64,000 bases of DNA from Acridotheres tristis (GCA_037013685.1 CM072886.1:30263080-30327079), one strand, 5' to 3'. Positions 1 through 14,100 are shown, counted from the first letter of the stretch. The notes: generated by a model from the letters alone, not told the origin. Numbers and translations: made by a program.

Positions 1-2149
1 ATTTTTGAAATTCACCAGCAATTGATCCTCACACACAGAAAAAAAAAATTGAGTGATGTATCTATGACAGTTACACAAAGAAAAATAATTTGATTTATCT
101 TGCACATAGTTAGTTCTCCATTTGAAACACTTCTGTCATCTGTATGTGATAACATCTCCTGTCTGTGTGTATTGTGATAAAAGAAAAATTAAACGAGAAC
201 ATCTACATTTCTATTACCTCAAGAACTGATTTTTTCAGCTTTTCCATTAAAAAGAACAGGTCTAATTTAGCTGAAGGATTAGGTAGCTCCATCAAAACAT
301 TTGTTGCTGCAGTAGCACAAGTTCTGCTGTGCACTGCATGCTCTTTCCTTTTTTATTTTTCAAGTAGCACCACGATAGTGCTACCTAGATTACGTACTTG
401 AGGTGCATTTTTTTGGCAAACTGCAGAACTGAAATATTAGCATCACTTTGGGGCATTCATAAACATCTAGAGAATTCCTAAAATTTTTAAAATACACTGA
501 ACATTAGAAGTGTATGAAACTAGAAGTGGGATTGGCATGAAATATTTGTAAGGAAGCATGAAGCTACTAACAGGTTGCTGTTATCCCAAAAGCAGAAACA
601 TCAAATCTTACAAAAAAATAATGAGATTCAGTTATTGATGGTTCAGTTCAAAAGAAATCCAAGCTTATTGAATTAGGAGGTATGAGATTGAAGCACCCAA
701 GTGGCTTGGGGTCTGCTCTACTGTAGCTTTTAGAGGAAGATTTTCATAGCCTGGAAAAGTTTTCTGCTGCCATTTCTGCCAGATCACATCTATATTGTTA
801 TATTAAGGCTACACTTAATGAAAAAAAGTCTCTTGACCACATCCACTCTACTTTCAAAGGTGTTTTTTCAGAACTGGAGGTATGTGGCCAGTAACACTAA
901 GTTACTGAGGAAAGCAAAGTTGGAAAGAGGTTAAAAGCTACTTTAGAAGTATTTCTTTGGCTAATTTTAAAAATGTCTGAAAGAAAGTAAAATATTTCAG
1001 TGATTTATTTCAACAAAACTGTTTCCACACTTATAGAAACCATTTGGAAGCAAGAGGAATAAGACAAGAAATCTACAGATATTGCCAAAATTCTGTTCTA
1101 AAGATGTGAAGAAACGAAAAGGAAAAAATGACGTCTTCTGTCAGACGATTTTTTTAAACATTAATTACAAGTTTCACCACCATGAAGAACTTCAGGAGAT
1201 GTAGCTCATTACCTACATTTCAAAGGTACCAAAAGTTTTAGGAGGACATGTAAAAGAGAGGGTTCTGCCAGTTTTATCAGGAAGAGGTGGAGGCTGAAAA
1301 GATGTGTGTTGTAGATGTGACTGTGCTCCCTTTGATACATAAATCAAAGCCTTTTACTCTGATCTTTCAGGATTTCTCTTCTTGGCATGCAGGTAAGGAA
1401 ATATCAGTGGCAAAGAGAGCAGGGGAAGAAGGAATACAAGGAAAGGCTGGTAATTATCAGCCAAACTCCCTCTTTCCTCATAGGCTGTGCATAGGGCACT
1501 TGGGTGTATCATTAGAGGAAAAGCAAAGCCCTACAAAGGGCTGTCTTCAGAAAGGAGGATGACCTTACCTTTCCATCATCATGTATGTAGCAGTATAAGC
1601 AGAGAATGATGGTGGGAAACAGCTGACAGTAGGGTTTATATTCCTTCAGATGGCTGCCTTCTGTATCTCACCTAGTGCCTCACTACCGCTGCTGAGAAAG
1701 CAAGTCTCAGTCAATGTTTGAACAAATTTTATTTTTAAGAATTATTTTAATTCATCTTGCTTAAGGCCTGTCTGGATGGCAAGGTTAAGAAGAAACACAT
1801 AGGGCTTGGTTTTTCAACTGAAATCTATAGTCTGCTTGTAGCAGCTCTCATTTGTCTTTGATATTATTTTTTCACCACGTTAAAAATATATTTCTTGGAA
1901 CTAGGTCATGCTGAACTTTGAAATATCAGTGAGGCTATATCAAAATTTTATCAAATGCAAGACACAAACCTTCCCTGATCACTCTCTAAACTGACCCAAA
2001 ATCAGATGGCTGTGGTGAAGTGGTGTTGAATCAAAAGGAATACAGCCTGTTGCTCTGCTCCACACAGGGGTAAGACTGCAGGATGTTATGTTTAGACTCT
2101 GCATGCTGTGAATGAAGTGCCATAGTCAGTCTCATTATTTAAAGGCTAT
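1..2149. other. Intergenic, no gene recognised
   Basis: AT-rich unique-looking sequence. Open frames are short with no recognisable motif. Confidence 0.7.
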
Positions 2150-2211
2150 CTGCAGTTTGTGAGTGGCAGCTGGATTAGATGATCATTGAAGGTCCCTTCC
2201 AGTTGGAACAT
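2150..2211 (+). mobile_element. CR1 LINE 3' end fragment
   Basis: GGATTAGATGATCATTGAAGG and GGTCCCTTCCAGTTGGAACA match the CR1 3' UTR. The element runs directly into the CTTCT microsatellite, which replaces the usual short tail repeat. Confidence 0.8.
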
Positions 2212-2284
2212 TTCTCTTCTCTTCTCTTCTCTTCTCTTCTCTTCTCTTCTCTTCTCTTCTCTTCTCTTCTCTTCTCTTCTCTCT
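2212..2284 (+). repeat. (CTTCT)n pentanucleotide microsatellite
   Basis: About 14 near-perfect TTCTC units. It sits exactly at the 3' end of a CR1 fragment, so it probably grew from the CR1 tail. Confidence 0.95.
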
Positions 2285-5200
2285 CAGTAGATTACCCAGA
2301 ACATACATCACAGAACACATTCCTCTCTATCTTTAGATCAATCATTTCTAAGATAGGGATCTTCTTTGGAATCACTGTTAACTCTTCAAATGTATAAAAT
2401 CATGAAAAAACATTACATTTCCAGAAACTGATGATGAAAATTCAGGTGTACAGTAGAACCAGTTGCTAAATGAACTGCAGTTCTTAATAAGGAAATTTCA
2501 TTTCACTGAAATACCTGTCAACGTTTTTTCCATCATTTAAAACATATGTTCAGTGTCTATGAAAGGTTAAGCACGGTGGATTCTTATGTCTTCTAAGTTC
2601 TTGCTTTCTGGAGAGAAATAGATTCAAAATATCTGGATGGGAGAAATATACAGGAAGCAAAACATGTGAACCAATCATGACACAGAGCAAAATTTGCTAT
2701 CCAGATGCTGAAAAAAAGATACATCCTTTTGCATCTTGAAAATTGAAACATTAACTCATCAACCACTTATTGGAAATACAAATAAAGAAGTCTGAGTCTT
2801 TAACTGTCTAGAATCATCCTCTTCAGTTCATATTTTTCTCCCTTTAAGTTTAGACCATATATTTCAGCATCAATAAACTGATTCATATAAAAATCACTTA
2901 CACCACAGTATTACTCATATTTGCTGTCAACAACTTGAAAAACTCCTGCTTGAGCAACTGCTCTCCTTCTATGACAAGGGGATTCACTTAGTGGATGAGG
3001 GGAAGGTTGTAAATGTGCCTACCTGGACTTCAGTAACAGCTTTGCCAATATTTCCCATGTTATTCTGCTGGAGATACTACTTCTCATACAAAGAATTCCA
3101 GGGGATTCAAATGAGGTTTTACAGTTTTAAAATCTACCACAGCTTTCTTTCTAGAATCAAAGATTTGAATTGCAATCTGTATAAGGCATAAAATGCTTAA
3201 TACATGCTCTGTTCTCTTTTTTTTTATTATTTTCTTAAGGCACCTCATAAATTTATTGCAGTCTTATGGCATACCATTCAGATCGATTTATGGGACACAG
3301 CTCAGATTTCTTATAGCTGAATTACCGAGTACAAACTAGGTACACCATCCCATTAAAAATGAATTTGCTATGGGAACTGCACATTGAAAGTTAAATAATG
3401 GCTTGATTTTCAAGCTGAAACTGAAATATTTCCTTTTCTGCCATCTAATCCAAAACAGTCTATGAATAATTGCATTACCTTTGCTTTCAAAATGTTGTTT
3501 ATTTTCACTGAAGGTCATAGTCTTTGGGGAAAAATTTCAGAATAATGAGCATTACTTTACATACTCTGACCTGTAGTGTCACCACTGTCACACCTGTGCA
3601 CTGAAGGGTATGTTTATCTTGGCAAAAGAAATTAGTTATGCTGAAGGGTATTTTACAGATATTTTCATTTTATTTTAAGGGAAATTTTGCGTATGTATAC
3701 GTACACATGAATAGCTTCAATTCTTATGAACTGCAAAATCATTTATGAGTTCCAGATCAACAAAATCTGGAAGAAAGAAAGTTCTTAATCCCAGAAAGCA
3801 TGTCATTACAAGTTAACTCACATTTCGTAGGAAGTAATATTTAAGCTAATGTCCTAAAGAGCAAGCAAAAAAAAGAAGTTTGAGGTTCTCCTTTTTAATC
3901 CTTTCTTCCACCAAACCGATCATAACAGAATGTGTGATGTTAGAAGAATGAGTCAGGGTAGATATTTCTTAATGTTCCCATTCTACACTCTCTAAGGACT
4001 ACAGTGCAAATACAGGGTCCCAGCCTGAGCTGCAGACAAACTCATTTTCATTTCTAAAATTTTCGGAATGTTAATTTTATTATGTTCTTAGGATTGAAGA
4101 GAAGATTCATTTTGAAAAGAAGTCCTCTATAAAATCTTTCATCAGATGGTTTGGAAACCTTGCCTAACATAACAGAAGTGATGAAATAAGAAGCCATCAG
4201 ATTTTGATGCATAATGGCTCCTAAAATAAATTAAAATTAAAGAGGAAAAAAGAGAGAAAAGGGGAAAAATAAAGAAAAAAAAAATCAGGGAAAAAAAGGA
4301 CGAAAATAAGAAGAAAAGAGAAAAGAAAAAAAAGAAGAACATTTTAAAAGAGAATGAGAGAAAGAGTAGAGGGAAATAATTTCCTCTCCTTGTCAATTGC
4401 AGTTTTATTTGCTTGGGAAGCCATTTCAAATTGTAAGCAAGTTATGACAGTAACTAAGAATTTGAACTATGCTGCTAGGTGAGATGAACAGTTTACTCAG
4501 GTCAGCTGAGTTAAATCTTGCCCAGCATACTTGTTCATCATGAAATCTCTGGTGATCTGAAAGGGTCTTTTCAGTCTCCATGTAGAACCTCATTTTGTTC
4601 GTGATCACGAAGGCTTGGGAGACCAGAGGAAATGGTTATGTGATTATACATAAACACACAGGGAGTATATGCTTAATTTTGGATTTCCCTGGCAGACTGC
4701 CTCATCTATGCTGTTTCTCAAGCACAGAGGTTCATTTATCCACGTGTGACTTGCAGTCCCCTCCCATTTCCTCCTCCCTACACCATTGTCAAGCACACAG
4801 TGCCCACTGACAGCACACAAAGTGAACCAGGTGCTGACTGAATGAATAAAAAGAAGTTGCCTTCCCAGTTGGGCACAATAGAGCTGAACTAAAACAGTGC
4901 CTTACCCATAACCAGGTGAGTGGCATCTTTACCCTCGCTGTGTACTGCTGACCTGTGGAGGAAGTGCTTGCGTGTCACAGAAGTACTGGTTTGATCCCAC
5001 TTTTCCCCCATCTGGCATATACCCATGGAAGATTTAAGTTAACTATTCAAGAATATGCTTTGTGCAGAGAGTAATCAGCATATTATATGCAAAAAGAACA
5101 ATTAATTGATGTGGGGTTTGTAAGAATCACAGTGAAAAAAAGCAGAATCTGAATCACTTGATCAATACATGGCTCCTTCATCCAGGTTTTCCTTACTGTT

Positions 5201-6270
5201 GGTGTAGAGTGGGACCATTCAGCTGTGCATTTAGAAAGCATGATGGAATACCCCATGTTTATGGCAAATGCTCTACAGTCCCTTTGCCAGGCACTGTGTC
5301 GCCAGAAAGAAATTCACTCCAAACTTCCTAATGCAGGGCATGGAATATAATTTGTGCTAAGCAACCTACATTATGTTGAAAGGAGACCATAAGAACAAAG
5401 GTCAAAAGCTTAGATATTTTTGTGACAAAAGACTAAGACCAAGGCAGCCACTAGAAAATAAACTGCATAAAGAGACACATCTGTCTTTATCTACAAATTT
5501 TACAATATACAAAAGAACATTTATAAAATATGCAAGTGTGATGTGATGCAGAGTACTGAGTGCTTCTAACACATTGATTTATTATATAATTTGACAATAG
5601 TTTCCCAGTAATGGATCCTAACTGTTAGTAATGATTTTAGAATTCAGTTAGAGTGAAAATAGGACTTTGTCTCTTTATTCTCTTATGAGTTACACACTGT
5701 GTTAGAAGTGATCACCTGTTGTGGTATTCTTCAATTGGCCAGTGGCACAGCAAGTTCTATACAAAGAAGGCACAGACCAGAGTTATTTCATACTGTCCAG
5801 CTTTCTAGCTGTGTTCACAAGTCTTATATTTATATGTATATATTCTTTTTAGGGGTACTAATTGCTTGATGTTTATTTCCTGAGCAATTAATGAAGTAAA
5901 CACACACAAAAAAAAGGCTTTATCCAGCACGTTTATAATTTATGACAGTTTAGGTTACTTTAAAAAATATTGCCCCACATTTTGTCTAGTTAAAAGCTAC
6001 TTCACACAGACAGAAATTGCAATTGAGTCTTTCATAATGCTTAACAACCGGCATCTGAATCATCTACTCAGTGAGCGGGGTGCAGTCCTTAGGAAATTTG
6101 GGGCTCTCAGGCTCAGGTGTACTGAAGGCACTGTCCAAGTCGTTAGCCTCAAGCAAGCGATGTTGGATAATCAGAGACAAAGGTCAGGAACTAGTCTCTG
6201 TGCAAACAGAGGGTTAGTTCTGTTTTCTCAACTTCTATCTCCAAGTCTTGCATAAATGCTGAGGGGGAAA
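2285..6270. other. Intergenic, no gene recognised
   Basis: AT-rich sequence apart from the purine tract at 4228-4372. No gene or classified repeat seen. Confidence 0.7.
4228..4372 (+). repeat. Purine-rich low-complexity tract
   Basis: A/G-rich runs (AAAAGAGAGAAAAGGGG and similar) with few pyrimidines. An open frame on the minus strand here is only Phe/Ser/Leu low complexity. Confidence 0.8.
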
Positions 6271-6890
6271 TCATGGAATCATTAAGTCCAGCCATTAATC
6301 CATCATGGCCAAGCCAACGCTGCCAAGCCTGACACTAACTTGAACCCCTGAACACCTCATATACACATTTTTTAAAAACCTCCAGGGGCAGTCACTTCAC
6401 CAGTTCCCTGGCCAGTCTGTTCCACTGCTTGGCAGCCTTTTCAGTGAAGAATTTTTTCCTAATATCCAGTTTAAACCTACCTTGGTGCAAATCCTCTTCT
6501 CTGGTTTCTTGCTACATGGGAGAAGACATTGACTCCTGCCTGGCTACAACCTCTTCCCACACAGTTGTAGAGAGCAGTAAGGTGTCCCCTAAGTGTCCTT
6601 TGCTCCAGGCTAAAAACTCCCAGCTCCCTCAGCTGCTCCTCATTACACTTTTGCTCCAAATTCTTCCCCAATCTCCATTGCCCTTCTCTGGACTCCTTCT
6701 AGCACCTCAATGTCTTTTTTGAAGTGAGGGGCCCAAAACTGAACACGAGATTAAAGTGTGGTCTCACCAGTGCCAAACACAGGGGGTCAATCACTGTTCT
6801 GGTCCTGCTGACCACACCATTGCTGATACAGGCCAGACTAGCATTGGCCTTCTTGATCACATGGACACACTGGGATCTCATATTACTCAG
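6271..6890 (-). mobile_element. CR1 LINE fragment, divergent, about 620 bp
   Basis: On the + strand it reads as the CR1 complement: CAGTTCCCTGGCCAGTCTGTTCCA, TTTCAGTGAAGAATTTTTTCCTAATATCCA and CCCTTCTCTGGACTCCTTCTAGC appear in CR1 order. Divergence is high, suggesting an old copy. The open frames within it are translations of the repeat. Confidence 0.85.
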
Positions 6891-7106
6891 AGAACTACTG
6901 GTGGGAGAGAAGAGATTATAATGTTATTGGGAAAACTAGATTCCAAGTTCAAAGCTCCTTGGAATAGCATTTTTTTTGTTTTTCCAATGCTAGAAAGGGC
7001 TTTCAGACATTTAAATTTGTCTTTCTACTATTGTTGACATAAGCCTAGAAGAAGCTGGAGAATTCACCTGGTATACACAAAAAAAGGCAATAAGATCTAT
7101 AAAAAA

Positions 7107-7292
7107 GTAGATAGATATAGATATAGATATAGACATAGACATAGATATAGATAGATATAGATATAGATATAGATATAGATATAGATATAGATATAGATAT
7201 AGATATAGATATAGATATAGATATAGATATAGATATAGATAGACATATTAGATATAGATATATTAGATATAGATATAGATATATAGATATAT
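7107..7292 (+). repeat. (ATAGAT)n hexanucleotide microsatellite
   Basis: A near-continuous run of GATATA/TAGATA units over about 185 bases, with some GACATA and GATA interruptions. It is likely polymorphic. The minus-strand open frame through it (alternating Ile/Ser/Tyr) is not a gene. Confidence 0.95.
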
Positions 7293-10200
7293 TCACCCCA
7301 AAACTCAGTTTCACCTTCTATTTTCTATCATCAACCTATAACATTCATACTTTTTAATTATTCCTTACCATGAAAACGTAGATCAACTTAAGCAAAGTTG
7401 ATGGGAGTAGAGACCACCAGAATAGGAGATGGGGCACAGTATACTGGACACAGAATTTTATCCAGAAAACGAGAAAAGATATTGCCTTTGGGAACCAACA
7501 TGACACACAACCAAGTTACAATATAAAGAGAGCATCTCATCCACTCACTTTCTTTCCTGGCATCATTTTGGTAGCTATTTTCTCAAATAAGTCCAACTCT
7601 TTTTTTGCATGTTTCTGCTTATTTCAGAGCAGAAGCCAATTATTTCTCTGCAACTCAATTTTACATCTACAATCACCAGTCACATGAGAAAGAGCTCATC
7701 TGCCTTGGGATATGCCAGGCATTAGTTCTTCTAGTTATATTATTTTGTTGAATAAAGAAGAAATACAGTAAAAGTCATATGGTGTGCAGAGGTGAACATT
7801 AATGCATTATGCCCAAATCTCTGCTCATTTCCTCAGTCCAAGAGAGAGGGTGACCTTCTTTTCTTTGTTAAATAATCCAATTGCATTTTGAACTCCCATT
7901 TCACACATTTGCAGAGCAGATCCACTGCTTTGTCTGTCGTCATTTGTTTCAGTTTCTTTAGCTAGTTTTCCTTATATGCAATTCATATCTCATAAAGCTT
8001 TTCTTTTTTTTTGTGCAGAGAGAATCCGTTCCCAAGTGCTAATGTACAACCGACTAGAAATGAGCCATATGCTCCCCTAAATTACTAATTCTGCTTATTA
8101 ATGAGAAAAGCAGAAACAGTGTTGAGGACCCTAGGTGAAAGCCTCTTACTTATTGCTATGGTCTCTTTAGAAGTCAGAGCAATGGTTTCGTTGCACCATC
8201 CTGACCCAGTCAGGAGCGCGGCCGAGCCTTCGGTCCAGGACCCTGGAGAGTGCCTCCCCCATCCCTGCAGGACCGCCCGCTATTCCCAGGGCTTGGGGGA
8301 AAAGATTCCAAGGTAACACGTCCTTTCAGAGGAGGGGAAAAGTGTATGGGTTCGGCTACACGTCCTGCTAAGGAGAGACAAGGCAGATAAGTATGCTGGT
8401 GATTTATGTGAGAAATTTCCCTCAGGGAATGTTTTCTTTGTTCACCAAATGCCACACTTCCTGCCTGTTCTTTGCCTGCAATGGGAAAACAGCTTGTTTA
8501 AAGAGATTTTTTTATCGGCAGTCCTTAATTTTTTTTTAAGTTGTATCCTGAAATAGGACTTTTAAATCTTTTGATAGCACAGAGATGTCTCTGAGTCCTT
8601 CCTTCCTCCTTTTGAGGACTGCATAAAGACATTTTAGCTGTTATTTACCTTTGCCTGCATTGTTTACATCCCTCAATCACTACTTTCTTGTGACAGCGAT
8701 AACAACGGCATACATGGGCAGAGTTTTACAGAAAGTACAATGTGCTTTTACCTGGCAGCTACACTGGAGAACGCTCCTCTCCAAGGATTCACCCTGCAGA
8801 TCACAGGGTGAAAACTTTTAAGTAGCAGTAGAGTTTGAGTATAATTGTCTCTGAAGATGGACTCTAGATCCTATTTTGGTTTTGGAATTTCATTCCCCAA
8901 ACGATTTTCCTGATAAGGATTTTACTAAAAATCTCATCATTGGAATGACTTGATAGAATCCTAAAAATAGATCACTGAGTGGATGTTAGCATACGTGTTT
9001 GGAAATATGTGCCCGGTTTAAAATTAAAAAATATAATTTAGATCACTTTTCATCTCACAGTTCCACTGTGATGATCACATGGGAGAACTGAAGTGTCTCC
9101 TGCTTTTTAATGACTTAGGAGAATAAACTATGCAGAGAAAAGAATGCACAATGGGATTACTTTTAATACTTAATCAGAAAACAAACCCACAACATTCCTT
9201 AACAGAGGTGTTATTCCTCACCAACAAAGTGTAGAAATTGCTTTAGGCATTCTCATAAAAGCAATATCATTTATAAAGAGAAACACAAGGTAAGGAGGAA
9301 ATGTTCAAGAGCTGATGTTTTCTCTTATTTAACTGACAAGTTTCTTGATTACTTGGCTGGCTTTTTATTTCATATCTGTCAGAAAATTTATATTCCAGCA
9401 GGTAAGATTCCTGAACAAAAAGAGCTCTGAGCAGAATGTTTGTTTACTAATTAGGCACCAAATTGCTGACTACTTATTGTTGCATACATCAATACAGTGC
9501 ACATGAAAACACATATATTATACATATCAATAAGCATGTGGGTGGAGGATCAGATGATCACCTTACATCAGTTCCAACAATCCTTTTTGGTGACTCTGTC
9601 TGTGAGAGTGCACACATCCATGCATAAAACCTCCTTGTCAATGAAGGATAGGACATGACAAGCATTTAGTTACAGGTTATTACTGATTTGAAAGAGTAGG
9701 TGTAAAATGGGGCTGTAAGAACAGCTGCAGAAAAGATTTTTTATTTTTGTAGAGAGAAAAGAGAATGCTTCATAGTACTAGAAAACAACAGATTTGAAAA
9801 AAGTCCAAAAGAATATCTGAAATTCCAGATCCTTTTCTAAGACCTTGAGCAAAAACCTCTTTGTTGTCGCTGGCATTAAAGACATGCTATACAGCTTGAG
9901 TAAACCTAATGCTTCTATTCAAGACTGTCTCAAAGGAATGAAGCCAACTAAAAGATTAGATGGAATCTGAGTTTTAGACCAGAGATTCATTTGTAACAGG
10001 ATTCCCTTTAATAGCAAATGCTATTTAATATTATTGATGTGGGCGTTACGGTCCCCAGAAGCATGTCATCTCCTTGAAGAGCTCTGTAATTCCTTTAGTA
10101 AGATGACTGTACAGAAGTCTCCTTCCCTTTTGATAAATGACCCAGAGGGCATTTACTGAGTTCAAAGAAAAGGCATATTTTTTTCCCTTGCAAAGGCAAT

Positions 10201-10655
10201 CTATATAGAAGAGACAACACAAAGAATTTCATTTTTTTCCCCCTCCTATAGACACTTTATCTAATATGTATATTCATGAATAATGTTTCTTTTTCTAAAC
10301 TGTTGACTCATCTTTACTTAGGTGCATATTATCATATAGCATTCTGAACAAATGATGGCATAACCTTATATGTTATATAGGCTTACCCCAAATAACATTA
10401 TTTTTGAGTCAACTGCCCAAGAGAACAAAAGTAATTACATAATAAAAGATGCAAACAATATGGGTGTTGACTTGCAGGTAAAAATAACTGTACAAGTAAA
10501 TACAACAGTGCATGAAACTCAGTACAGCCATTTTTGGTGAATCAGTGATTTTAGCCCCAAGAAAAACACAGGACTGCACCTTTGAAAATAAGAATCCGTG
10601 ATTTATTTCTTTTTCTTGATTCCTGAATATTGGTTAAATCTCTGATACGTTCCGA
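7293..10655. other. Intergenic, no gene recognised
   Basis: Mostly AT-rich. A small GC-rich patch at 8205-8300 has open frames on both strands but no recognisable protein. One weak CR1 relic at 9541. Confidence 0.65.
9541..9592 (+). mobile_element. Possible CR1 3' end relic
   Basis: GGATCAGATGATCACCTTACATCAGTTCCAAC resembles the CR1 3' end (GGACTAGATGATC...CCTTCCAAC) but is short and diverged. Confidence 0.4.
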
Positions 10656-11160
10656 TGTCCTGCTTTCCACGGGGATAAAGCTGATTTTCTTCCTAGTAGC
10701 TGGTACAGTGCTGTCTTTTTGATTTAGCATGAGAATAATGTTGATAATACAGATGTTTAGCTGTTTCTGGATTTAGCATGAGAGTAATGTCGATAACACG
10801 GATGTTTAGCTGTTTCTCAGCAGTGGTCATATTTTTTCAAGGACTTTTCAGTTTCCAATGCTCTCCTGAGAGGAGGTGCAAAAGAAGCTGGGAGGGAACA
10901 CAGCCAGGACAGCTGGACCAAACTGGCTGAAGGGATATTCCACACCATGCCCAGGATATAAACTGGGCTGGAGCTGGGCTGGAGCTGGGTCTAATGAATG
11001 CTTAGGGCTGGGTTGGGCAGCAAGTGGTGAGCAATTGTCTTGTGCATCACTTCTCTTCCTTGAGTTTTATTCCTGTCTCTCTTTTTGTTGTCTTCTGATT
11101 ACAAAAAATATTAATATTATATTTTATTTCATTTCAAATATTACACTGTTTTAAAACTTT
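10656..11160 (-). mobile_element. Avian ERV LTR, truncated and diverged
   Basis: It shares ordered blocks with the LTR at 28973-29616: TTCCTAGTAGCTGGTACAGT, TTTAGCATGAGAATAATGTTG, ACAGCCAGGACAGCTG, GGGATATTCCA and the TTTTATT region. The end carrying GGGTCAAACCACCACA is missing, so it is truncated at about 11160. An internal 49-bp tandem duplication lies at 10721-10817. No internal retroviral genes are seen. Confidence 0.7.
10721..10817 (+). repeat. 49-bp tandem duplication within the LTR
   Basis: Copies at 10721-10768 and 10770-10817 both begin GATTTAGCATGAGA and end GATGTTTAGCTGTTTCT, differing at only four or so positions. The LTR relative at 28973 has this block once. Confidence 0.9.
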
Positions 11161-14100
11161 TATTTAATTCAAAAATTTAAAATAATTTTAAATTAATTAG
11201 AAGTCTATTGTGATTATGTCTTTTTTAAAGGAAATATAAATTTTTTCCCTTAGTTATAATCCCCCCATATCTAGAGTTTTACAGCGAATCTAACATTGTG
11301 TGGCAAGAACTGCAGTATGTGTTAATCCACTTATTTTTTATTAATGCTATCCTGTGGCACATTCATCATAGATGCACACAGAGTTTGAATGGAATTAATT
11401 AAACGTAAAGATACAAAATTTCTATATGCAATTCAAGAACAGTAGTCAGATTCAGATTATTAATTATATTTCAGGTTTTCATGTTGAAATTTCCATAGTT
11501 CTCATTCCAGATTTAAGCCAGAGATTAATTGCAAAAAGGCAGCACAAGTAATTTTCACTTACTTATTCATATATTTTGTTTCTTATCCTCATCATAAATA
11601 CTCAACATATGTAACTCGTGAAGGTACACAGCCAGTAAATTTTCCTGTTTTAATACAAACTGCATTAAAACTCTTTCAGTATACCTTTCTTTTACAGGCA
11701 AATTAATAAGACTTTTTACTACAAGATTGTCATATAGTGCAAGAAGGACTAAGCCACTTCAGGAAAGAAGATACTATTTCAAAATGTCATATTTGCCATT
11801 TTGCTAAATACTACAGATTATATGAACTTCATGTTACAATTTACCATTCATCTGCTTTAAGAGGGAAAATTCTCAGCTGAGAGATCTCGATTGCCACTGC
11901 GGTTGTGTCAGATTTAATGAGAACTTGTAGTGATCATCACCATCCTGGGGTAAGATTTGAAAGGAACAAAACACAGATCACTGCATTTTGCTATAAACTC
12001 TGAAACCTGGCTGGGTTTTGAATCAGATCCCATGTAATTTAAGGTAGGAAAATATCTCAATTACTTTCAAAAAGTAGGTTCTATACAAACATCCAAGCAA
12101 AAAAGCCACAGGAGTCTCAGTTGCTAAAAGGAGTCTTGACACTCAGGTCCTGATCTGTGCTTAGGCACGTTGTGAAATGGATCAGCATGTTCCCAGTGTA
12201 GAATTTCCTGGAGTAAAATAATCACCTTCTAGAAGTGTTAAATTAGTCTGTACAAGTCTGTAGCAGCACTTTCCCTAATGCATTCAGAAACATCAAGTAC
12301 TAAAGACCAGACAGCTGTACAGTTAACATAGTTACTTATCACCTGTCTATCCATAGGTGGAGACATAGATCTTACAGGGATCCCTACAACTGTGGTGCTG
12401 TAACTCGGTTTTTGTAAAGCAGAGGTAACACGTACTCTCAGTGAAGCTCATCTTCTCCCCCGCTGCTCCTTTCCCTGAAGCAATGACTGATCAGGTAAAA
12501 TGGGTAGCATTGACCAACTCCCTGCTTCTTCACAGAACTCACTGCACAGGCTGATAAGGAAAGTGCTGGTGCTCAGACATGTCTATCACTGTCCTGGTCC
12601 TGTTTCCCATCCACTCTGTGAATTTTCTAGAAAAGAAAAAGGTAATAGATCTTTATCATATCTCTTTCATATCTTCTTCATCTTTTCAAGCCTTTCTATG
12701 TTTTCCTCAGCCTTGATTCATGCTCCTACCCCTTTTCTGCTGTCCCACACAGTCAGGGGTTCACAGCTCACCCTGACATCAACAAACTATTTTATCAGCA
12801 AGATAATGATATTTACTTCAGTACTGGAAGCAAATGCTTTAATAGCAAATGAAGCAGTAAGAGTAGAATTAAAGATGCATGCTGAAGACACAGAAAGATT
12901 TAGATGACTAAAGTGAAGCTAAGGCATGTGGGCTGTTAATGAGTGATATGACCCCTAAGACTGTGTGGGACAGTTGTTGGAAAGAACTGTCATTCTCTCC
13001 TGCTACAGCCTGGAGGAAGCCAGCTCATTCTCTTGCCTTCAGAGCTTGATAATGACTGCTAGGTTGCAGAAAAAGCAAAGAGCTTGGGATTCAATGAGGA
13101 AACCAATAGTTTATATTTCCCCAGTTTTACAGTCAAATGTAGACTCTTTGATCTAGGCTAGTAGAAGATAGTAACCCTTTGAAGAAGACATTAGAAATTT
13201 ATAACGTATCTCAGAGATCTGATGGCAAATAACAGATATCATTTATGCAGTAATTTTAAAACAAATAATCTTTCATTTTCTTACAAGATTCCTATAGAAA
13301 TTAACCCCATTGCTACTAAATTTTTAAAGCTCATTAGAGTAGCATGTGTACTTCCTTTACATCTATTTTTCACATTAGTCAAATATGTAGGATAAATATC
13401 ACACAGTAAATACTAGCAAAAAAAGGCCTAAGTAACCTTTTAGTCTTGTGTATCTTGTTTCTTATCTTCATCATAAATACTTCAATCTTTTAGCTTTATA
13501 TACAGTTGTGCTCTGCTAAGATTAGCACAGACATGAAACTTATAAAAATCATCATCTTTATAATTAATTTTAGCCAAGTTTGCTCTATTAGAATTAAAAT
13601 AATGAAGGTAACTGTTAAAAAGAAAATGGTTAAAAGACAAATCATTCTTTCTCTAACTAGAATAAATGGAATATTTTTGTATTTTGAAGAGTAAAAAGTG
13701 AGATAGAACTGAGTGAAATTTATACAAAGGTGTCTGTGATGGACTGTCAGGTATAACACAGCAAGCAAACCAAGACAATTAATTCTAGTAATTTTAGAAT
13801 AAAATTCTTGCAACGTTTATGCTGCTAATACAGGTGAAAAATACAGAACATGACAAGATTGCTTCTGCAGAAACAACAAATATTTGCAGTAATGTTACCC
13901 ATAATTTTTCATGTGTACATCACCTATTTGTGACATATAGTTTTCCAGGTGGCATCCATATTAAAATATACATTTATGAAGACCAAATGTTTTGTGTTTT
14001 GTCACGATCTCTTTAGCTCCTTTCTCAGCTGAGACAATGCTGTTGCAAAATTTGTTTGGGAAGGAGTTGTTTTAATCTGTGGCCTCATTGTGCCTGTGAC

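Noticed and set aside
4142..4429. 95-codon Phe-rich minus-strand frame, looks like membrane protein
   Set aside because: It comes from the purine-rich low-complexity tract.
7045..7314. 89-codon minus-strand frame
   Set aside because: It is a translation of the ATAGAT hexamer array.
12500..12907. 135-codon open frame
   Set aside because: No recognisable domain, no promoter or splice context, and no sign of codon constraint that I can see; likely chance.
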